A stretch of DNA of 64,000 nt, taken from contig CALZFC010000349.1 of the NCBI GenBank assembly GCA_945643635.1, positions 3,608,501 through 3,672,500 on the forward strand, written 5' to 3'. The DNA comes from Allodiplogaster sudhausi. Its lineage: Eukaryota; Nematoda; Chromadorea; Rhabditida; Diplogasteridae. Positions 57,195 through 64,000 of this stretch are shown here, one piece after another (the stretch's first letter is position 1; each line of letters opens with the position of its first letter). The notes under the pieces were generated by a model that saw nothing but the letters and a program-made list of their open reading frames with translations, did not search any database and was not told the DNA's origin. The translations under genes and the position numbers were made by a program.

Positions 57195-57701
57195 ATGAAT
57201 ATTTTTCCTTTAACAAATGTAGAAATAAATAATTTCTTGGAAACTTGTTCTACAACACGTGTCTATTATCTTGGTAGTTTCCCTTGTGATACAAAACTTG
57301 TCCTACCAGAACGCAGACCCTTGTGTATTGTTTGGAATACAGGAGATTCTCATAGTACAGGTGAACACTGGGTTGCCGTATATGTAAACGCTACTAATTC
57401 TGCTGAATACTATGATTCAACAGCAAATAAGCCCCCAGAATTGCTTGCCAAATGGCTTGAACAATTTTCACATGTTCAATATTTTCCTCATAGGGTTCAA
57501 AGTACAACTAGTGTAGTTTGTGGTCACTACTGTCTATTCTTTCTTTATTTACGTTGTCGTGGAAATAAAATGAATACTATTGCGAAATATTTTAGTACAC
57601 GTCATTATGTCATGAATGACGAAATAGTTATTCGCTGGTTTATGACTCACCTCAGGCAGTGTATAAAAGCCCCCCTTTCCAAAGTCATTGTTTCACTTTG
57701 A
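57195..57701 (+). CDS. Maverick B: adenain-type cysteine protease
   Basis: 168 aa, same length as copy A and differing at only a few residues. It keeps GEHWVAVYV, EYYDS, HRVQS and VVCGHYCLFF catalytic segments. It ends 4 nt before the finger gene. Intact. Confidence 0.88.
   Translation: MNIFPLTNVEINNFLETCSTTRVYYLGSFPCDTKLVLPERRPLCIVWNTGDSHSTGEHWVAVYVNATNSAEYYDSTANKPPELLAKWLEQFSHVQYFPHRVQSTTSVVCGHYCLFFLYLRCRGNKMNTIAKYFSTRHYVMNDEIVIRWFMTHLRQCIKAPLSKVIVSL
57662..57669 (+). promoter_or_regulatory. TATA box before the Maverick C2H2 gene
   Basis: TATAAAAG lies 37 nt upstream of the finger-gene ATG and is conserved in copy A. It is embedded in the protease coding sequence, which suggests separate transcription of the finger gene. 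Inferred from sequence and spacing. Confidence 0.45.
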
Positions 57702-57705
57702 CACG

Positions 57706-58035
57706 ATGACTGCTGGTGATCGTAAGGCAGCCTCTCCTGCTTCTGCACCTTCTGCAACTAGTACAACTATTGAATCTAAAGGAAAGAACATTGCTGAAAC
57801 TATGCCTGTTCCTTCTGTAGAATCCAATATTGAAAAGAAAGCTTTTAATTGTGAAGATTGCGGAAATGTATTCTCGACTGGTTTTAATCTGCGCCGACAC
57901 ATTAAGCGTGCTCACAGTGGTGAGGAAATTTATCAGCCACGTCATGCACGTTACATTCGACCCCTTGGTACTATTCAACTTCTCACAGACGAATCTGATA
58001 ATGTCTATGTCCAGTTCCGCCCCTTTGACGACTGA
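57706..58035 (+). CDS. Maverick B: C2H2 zinc-finger protein
   Basis: 109 aa, essentially identical to the copy A protein, with one C2H2 finger (CEDCGNVFSTGFNLRRH) and a RYIRPLGTIQLL tail region. Probably a sequence-specific DNA-binding regulator of the element; untested. Confidence 0.75.
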   Translation: MTAGDRKAASPASAPSATSTTIESKGKNIAETMPVPSVESNIEKKAFNCEDCGNVFSTGFNLRRHIKRAHSGEEIYQPRHARYIRPLGTIQLLTDESDNVYVQFRPFDD

Positions 58036-58069
58036 GGCAGTCATTATTTGAACATTTCAATCAGGTCAA

Positions 58070-58193
58070 ATGGTTCGTTCCCAGTCTTCTTCATCTTCAT
58101 CTTCTTCGTCTTCCATTTCCTCGCGACACAAGCAGTGACAGCAGCAGCGGTAGCGGCAGCAGCAGCAGCGCCAGCAGCAGCAACGAAGAATAC
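58070..58193 (+). other. Fused leader: Ser-rich gene start joined to a Ser/Asp-rich polymerase 5' segment
   Basis: 58,070-58,124 matches exon 1 of the copy A Ser-rich gene (MVRSQ plus serines). Homology then stops abruptly and the ATG frame meets TGA within about five codons. In another frame the following sequence is Ser/Asp-rich (DTSSDSSSGSG) and ends at a GTATGT donor at 58,194, like the acidic polymerase N-terminus in the next exon. I see no ATG in that frame, so the polymerase 5' end is uncertain. Confidence 0.5.
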
Positions 58194-58367
58194 GTATGTA
58201 CATATCTTTCTATTCTATTTTAAACTTTGATGTAATCCACGAAGTATTTTTAAAGATTATTTTTCTAGATATTTTTTTCTTCAATTTTACTCATTGATAT
58301 GTTCCACTTGGACCATATATTTTTTATTATTACAAAGGTGTAATTATTATAACAGTCTGAAGACGAA

Positions 58368-61300
58368 ATGTACGTCGACAATGAAACGGCAAGCGACAGT
58401 GGCAGCTCGTCGGAGGATGACGACAGTGTCTATGAAGACAGTGACGAAGAGGAAATGGATGATGAAGAGGAAGTCGAGGAAGAAGAAGAAGAAGTGGAGG
58501 TATTCAATTTGTTATATTTCTGTTGTTTTTAAAGGATTATTTTTTATTTCAAATGTTAAATATCATAGACCCCTCTCCACGTTGATGGTGTGCTGCATGA
58601 GGTCAAAGACTTTTACAAAGTGGAAGACCTCTCGAGAAGCCGAAACAAGAGGTTCAGAGTGGAACAAGAAGACATTTCCATCCGCTTCCGCAAGCTTGCA
58701 AAGAGAACGAATGATCTCGATGGACTCTTCGACCTGGTCAGTTTGTTTTTACAGCACTGTCCAATCTGCTAGTTTACAATCATACGTTGGGAAATTTCTG
58801 TATAACCATATTATTAGTTCATAATAATTTTTAGGTAATGCTAGACGTGCTCGAGAAGAGCAAACCGGCACAACACGGAAGTGACCTCCGTGTTTCTGTT
58901 GCCATTAACCAAGAAGGCCAAGCAAGGGCCTATTACATGAAGCCTTCAGTATACTCGGACAACATTCCGAATATACTGCGCAAAGAGATCTCCTTTGCGA
59001 ACACATCCACGGGGGTGGCAACACCGCTTCTCCTCAGCGAGGTATGTACATTCTTTCAAAGTTTTATTTTCAATTTTTTATTATCCATTTATCATGTTAT
59101 TTAATTTTTAGCTTCATGTACGAATATCGTGGATTGATGTTCCCACTGGTTCCGGTAATCGTTCATTCGCGAAAAAGAACGATTGGAGGAACATCACCAA
59201 GGCCAAAGGTTCCTAAATTATTTCATTTAAAATAAATTGGAATTTAAACATTATCATTTTATTAAACGAAAATAATTTCAGGGAAGAAGGACTGCCTCGC
59301 AAAGGCCATTGCAATTGGCATGGCCTATCTGGACCGTAACAATGACGTTTCCTGGTGGGAATCGATTCGCCGATACGAAGGCAGACAGCAGGAGGTCGCA
59401 GATCTCTACCACAGAGAATTTGGCATCCCGAAGAAGAGTACATACAGCATTGACGACGTGAAGCTCTTCCAAGAGAACATGCCCGGCGTTCAACTTGTCT
59501 TATTTTATGGTGACAAACCAGGAAAGGCAGTATTCTCTGGGGAATACATTGACGACAACAGCGTGATTGGGCTTCGTCTGCGTCGAGGCCACTTTGACCA
59601 CATTAAAAGAGTCGCCAAGTTCTTCAGTTAGTCATTTTAATTATATTTTTAGTAAACTTACAATATTTATTTCAATTTAAGATCGCCAGTTCTACTGCCC
59701 AATGTGTGACGTCCTCGTTGACAGTTCGAATGCACACTACTCATGCCCTGTCAACTGTGACAAGTGTGGCACTCGCCAGAAGAACATGTGCAATGGGCAA
59801 GGCGCACACAAGTGTGAGGCATGTGGTGTCGTCTGCCACAATGAAGAGTGTCTGAGTCGTCATCAAGAGAAAGGTTATTCATTACTATTAAATATTTCTA
59901 ATTATATATTTTTTTTCTTAGGAATTCGAGGAGGTCGTTCCTTCTGTGAGACTCTCGACCGTTGCCCAAACTGCCACCACTCCAAAGCCGAGAAGAGGAA
60001 GGGTCGTCCTCACCAATGTGGCTACTCATACTGTGCGACGTGTTGTGAGGACCGTCCGGAAGGCCACAAGACGTGCTACGTCTCAACGCTGCCGCCCTTG
60101 TCAAAGACGTTCAAGAAGAAGACGATCGTATTTGATATCGAAGTAAGAATTTTATTAATTTTTTAAAATAAATATTTATAGTTTATAAAATTCCTCGCTT
60201 TCCTCAGACTCACATTGTGAAGAATAAGAGGGGGGCAAAGATGCACGTGCCCAATCTGATCATTGCCCTTCGCTCGTGCGGAAAATGCGAAGGAGAGCTG
60301 CCCAAGGACGTTTACGATGTCACATGCAGTTGTGAATACTGTGGAGGGAGGAGGCTCTGGCAGTGGCAGGCGCTGGACAACCCCAAGAAGAGGATCATCG
60401 AAGACTTCTGCGACTGGGTGTTCGGCGACGAACACAAAGGCTTCACCGTTGTCGCCCACAACCTCCGCGCGTTAGTATTTATCCTTTTATATAATTTTTA
60501 ATTATAAATTGGATTATTTATCATTTTATTTATTAATATGCTATCAAGGTTTGTTATTTTAGCTACGATGGCCAGTTTATTCTGCGCCATCTGTGCAGCG
60601 ACAGAAGCCCTGTCTCGCCGTCCGAGTTGATCATGGCCGGAAGAAAAATCATGAAACTCGAGGTCAACAAAGTCCGAATGGTTGACTCTCTGAGCTTCCT
60701 CGCCATGCCTCTCGCCTCGTTCCCCAAGGCATTCGGACTAAAGGAATTGAAGAAGGTATCTTAAATATTTAATTTAGAAATACTTCAAGTGAAAATATTT
60801 AGGGGTACTTTCCGCACCGCTTCAATCGCCCTGCCAACTACCAATACGTTGGCAAGATCCCGGACAAGAAGTACTTTGGGTACAAGTCGATGCGGGATGA
60901 GGCGAGGGCCGCATTCGATGATTGGCACGACAAGCACGAGCAGAATGAATTTACATTCGACTTCCGTCTGGAGATTGAAGCTTATTGCTTCTCCGATGTC
61001 GTCCTCCTGCATGAGGGGATTCGCACCTTCGATGTTGAATGCTTTGGCGCCACGGGTGTTCATGTCTTTCACGAGAGCGTGACAGCGGCCAGTGCGGCCA
61101 TGCGTGTCTTCCGCCGCAAGTTCCTCAAGAAGGACCTCCTGGCTGTCGAGAAGCCCATCACCGCTGAGGACAAACAGAGTCGTCTGGCACTCAAGATGCT
61201 CGCGTAAGTATTAATATAAAAGTTTTTTATTTATCAAATAATATTCCACTTTTAGATACCTGAGGAAGACAAAGGGAGTGCAAATCCGTGACGCACAACA

Positions 61301-63605
61301 CGGTGGCGAGAAGAGGATCAAGGGAACTCGCTACCGTGTTGACGGATTCATCAAGAGGCCGAGCAAGAGGGATCTCATCATTGAGGTACATTTGCAATTT
61401 TGATAAATCAATTATATTAAACATTTATTGTTTGTTTTGTATATGTTTCTAATTCCTTTGCTACGACATATATTTTAGATCCACGGCTGCTACTGGCATG
61501 CCTGTCGGTGCCGCTACTCGGACCACACGATGGTGCGTGGCCGACGTGCAGCCCTCATCCGCCAAGAAGATGAGGCGCGACTCCAGCATCTCAGACGCAA
61601 GCACAAGGTCGTTGTCATCCGAGAGTGCCAGATCGAGAAGAGACTCAAGAAGGACGACAAGATGCGGCAATTCTTTGCCGACTACGAGATTGGGGTTTGA
61701 AATTGTTTACATATTTCAAGTTTTAGAAATAAATGTTCATTTACAGGAGCCTCTCAATCTCTACGATGCCTTCTTTGGCGGGAGATGCGAGGTATTCCGC
61801 ATGTACGCGAAACCTGAGCCCGGCTACACCATCCGCTACCTAGACGTGTGCAGTTAGTATTTTTAAGAATAAACATGAATTCAATCTTATTTAAATAATT
61901 TATTGAATTTTTTTTTTTAGGCTTGTACCCGTACACGAACAAGTACAGACCGTACCCGGTGGGTAGAGGCAAGATGGTGGACGTCTCAAGGATCCAAACG
62001 CACATCACGAAGCCGGAAGAGCTAACGATTCAAGGCTTCGTCAAGTGCACCGTAAGTTTAGAATTAATTCAAATAAGAAATTTAATAATGTATGCAATCA
62101 GGTCCTGCCACCGACACGTCTCTTCGTTCCTGTTCTGGCGCTTCGTTCTGGCGGCAAGAATGTAATGCCTCTGTGTGCCGCATGCGCCGAGAGGATGGAT
62201 CCTTACACTCTCGGCTGCCAGCACAGCAAGAAGGAGAGGCAGTTCGTCGGCACCTTCGCCACCGTCGAACTCATCGAGGCGCTCAAGTGTGGATACCAGA
62301 TCCTGAAGATCCACTCGGTTCGTTTTAAATAAATTTTGGTAGTAGTAAATTTTATTTATTAAACAAAGCAGTACATTTTATTTAGGCGCGTCACTACAAT
62401 AAGTGGTCGCTCTATGAGCGGAACGTGGCCAATGGTGAAGTCACCCACGGCGTCCTGTCCGAATACATGGACACGTGGGTCGGCAAAAAGACGGTATATT
62501 TTATTTTGTTTGATTATTTGCCTCTTGCAATATTTATATTTTATAGGAGGCATCCGGGTGGCCTGCTTCCGCGGACACTGAAGAGAAGAAGAGTGTGTTC
62601 ATCACGCGCTTCGAGGAGAGAGAAGGCATCCGCTTGAAAGCGGAATCTATTGCCCACAACCCCGCGGCCAGACAAGTCTCCAAGCTAATGGCCAATTCGC
62701 TTGTCAGTTTAAATTATTTAATTATTTTAAATTATTTATTTTTACATTTTGAATGCACTTTTTTTAATTGAATTACTTTATTTTCTTTTTATATGAACAC
62801 ATATTTACAGTGGGGCAAGTTGGGAGAGCGCAACGACAGACTGAAGACGGAGATTGTCGACGATCCGAGCCGCTTCTTCCGCCTCATGAATGATGCGGAC
62901 GTGGACGTGCGCGACTACTGTCTGCTGGGGGACAGAAAGCTGCAAGTCACGTTCCGGCCGTCGACTTCTGCAACACTGAAGCCTCTCCCGACAACGAGTC
63001 TGGCGTCGGCAGTTTTGACAACTGCCTACGCCAGATGCACCCTGCTCAACATCATCCAGAGGATCCCCCACCCTGAAGAGAGGCTCCTCTACGTTGGTAA
63101 GTATAAATTTATTACCATTAGTGTTTCTCACTATTTTCCATGTTTTTTGAACTTACTTTCAGACACCGACTCGGTCCTCTACCTGCACAAGGAGGACGAA
63201 GTCGACCCCTTGGCCGAGCTGGAAGGCGACTTCCTCGGCGACCTCACGGATGAGCTGGGAGGCGGTCGCGGCGTGGAATTCGTCGCCCAGGGATCCAAGG
63301 CGTATGCCTATCGATGGCAGACGCCCGATGGCAAGAGGCACGAAAAGGCCAAGTGCAGAGGCTTCCCCGTCACGAGGGACTCTGCAGCGTCGATCCATTT
63401 CAGATCGATGCATCGCTTTGTGCGGCGCCTCAAGAATCGTACGGGATGGAAGAAGATTCCCATCCCGTACGAGCGCTTCGCCATCGACGGCGATCACGGT
63501 ATCGAGACCGTGACATTCGAGAAGCTCTTTCAGCCCGTGTTCAACAAGAGGCGCATTCCATTTGGGACGTACGGGACGTTCCCATACGGGTATCGAGGCA
63601 CATAG
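58368..63605 (+). CDS. Maverick B: protein-primed family B DNA polymerase, ~19 coding exons
   Basis: Replicates the element. Coding exons: 58368-58499, 58569-58736, 58835-59041, 59112-59208, 59282-59626, 59682-59873, 59922-60142, 60208-60470, 60563-60755, 60803-61203, 61256-61385, 61479-61694, 61747-61852, 61921-62051, 62102-62317, 62386-62493, 62547-62702, 62811-63096 and 63163-63605. All junctions are GT/AG and phases add up to 1,336 aa without a stop. An acidic N-terminus is followed by Cys-rich zinc-type segments (FYCPMC, RCPNCHH), the exonuclease motifs FDIE, HNLRAYDGQF and YCFSDVV, an HGCYWHAC segment, and polymerase motifs A (DVCSLYP), B (KLMANSLWG) and C (DTDSVLY). The first Met at 58,368 is provisional. 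Much GC-richer than the flanking Maverick genes. Confidence 0.88.
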
Positions 63606-63750
63606 TGCACCAATCACTGTCTGTCTATTCTTGTGAAGCTTTGCTAGAAACATCATTGTCAGTAGTTGTGAATTGCCAAGAAGTTCAGTTTTCCGATTGT
63701 GTTGAATTGTGAACAGTACTTTGAATAATTTTGATTTCAGTTGTTGAAGT

Positions 63751-63816
63751 CAAATTACAGTTTGTCCAATACTTTTGAAACTTCAAATTACAGTTTGTCC
63801 AATACTTTTGAAACTT
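63751..63816 (+). repeat. Perfect 33-bp tandem duplication before the ATPase
   Basis: Two adjacent copies of a unit starting CAAATTACAGTTTGTCC and ending TTTTGAAACTT. Copy A has a single copy (inverse, near 55,945-55,975). It probably arose after the copies diverged. Confidence 0.8.
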
Positions 63817-63823
63817 GCGATAA

Positions 63824-64000
63824 ATGTATCTTGCTTGGCCTTCGTGTATGCTTGTATGTGGTCCTTCGGGATGTGGAAAAAGCACATTAATTCATAGAAT
63901 TATAACAACAAGGGAACAAGTGTATGAAAATGTAAAGCCTGGACATGTTATTTTCTGTTACAATGAATACCAAGCTGGCTATAACGAGTTTGCCAATCTT
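63824..64000 (+). CDS. Maverick B: packaging ATPase, partial (runs off the window)
   Basis: The first 59 codons agree with the copy A ATPase, including Walker A GPSGCGKST, with a few substitutions. The rest lies beyond 64,000. It follows the polymerase by about 220 bp, as does the polymerase stub and ATPase of copy A. Confidence 0.88.
   Translation, partial: MYLAWPSCMLVCGPSGCGKSTLIHRIITTREQVYENVKPGHVIFCYNEYQAGYNEFANL

Larger units (their letters stand above)
56254..64000 (+). mobile_element. Maverick/Polinton copy B (runs off the window)
   Basis: Plus-strand gene order: capsid protein (5' truncated), small capsid-type protein, protease, C2H2 protein, Ser-rich leader, DNA polymerase B, ATPase (partial). 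The order agrees with copy A if both are circular permutations of one gene order. It begins abruptly at the head-to-head junction. The right end is not in the window. Confidence 0.88.

Noticed and set aside
58048..58230. 60-codon frame with a signal-peptide-like start near the finger gene
   Set aside because: It is the out-of-frame translation of the poly-Ser codons and the AGC repeat; hydrophobicity is an artefact of TTC/ATC phases.
1..64000. CRISPR array, bacterial operons, riboswitches or rho-independent terminators
   Set aside because: None seen; spliced genes, TATA boxes, class II tRNA and nematode families show a eukaryotic nuclear sequence.

Overview
The window reads as chromadorean nematode nuclear DNA. 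The evidence is a cuticle collagen gene with the nematode N-terminal domain, a serpentine chemoreceptor of the Srt class, CAP/SCP secreted-protein genes, short AT-rich introns ending in TTTTAG, and many compact inverted-repeat transposons. I do not assign a species. All calls come from reading the sequence; no database search was run.

Layout. 1-10,150: gene-poor, dominated by (GA)n/(CT)n tracts that switch strand every few hundred bases. 10,020-15,930: a tandem segmental duplication carrying a degraded collagen 3' end (copy 1) and the 3' end of an intact collagen gene (copy 2; the gene runs 15,570-17,428 on the minus strand). 18,654-18,979: tRNA-Leu(CAG) and a tRNA-Gly-like gene whose anticodon reads UCU. 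20,677-21,839: a CAP/SCP gene. 23,370-27,720: a multi-unit tandem repeat. 28,090-35,364: a CAP/SCP pseudogene in opposite orientation, split by a large fold-back element that is itself split by a CR1-like LINE; the LINE is flanked by a ~90-bp target-site duplication. 37,158-38,746: a second fold-back element. 38,885-40,512: a 7TM-receptor-like gene with a 52-bp palindromic MITE in or beside an exon. 42,343-48,545: a complete nine-exon Srt-type receptor gene (343 aa), whose last intron carries a 2.66-kb almost entirely palindromic fold-back element. 48,727-49,450: a minisatellite and a tandem array of tRNA-derived SINE-like units.

49,576-64,000 is Maverick/Polinton (virus-like self-synthesising transposon) DNA: two copies head to head, with the junction near 56,253. 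Copy A (minus strand) has a DNA polymerase 3' stub, packaging ATPase, two small late-type proteins, a broken integrase with chromodomain, a membrane protein, capsid genes, adenain-type protease, a C2H2 finger protein and a Ser-rich zinc protein. Several of these are broken by frameshifts, a SINE-like insertion or a lost splice acceptor. Copy B (plus strand) starts inside the capsid gene, repeats the capsid-protease-finger block, then carries a protein-primed family B DNA polymerase of about 20 exons whose reading frame stays open through all exons, followed by the start of a second ATPase at the window edge. The polymerase is GC-richer and far more intron-rich than the other Maverick genes.

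A recurring theme is palindromic DNA. One fold-back family has GAGAGCC termini and 4-bp TTAA/TTAC target duplications (five or six members here). There are also two MITE families with TA-type ends and a dispersed GAATATTC motif in introns and spacers.
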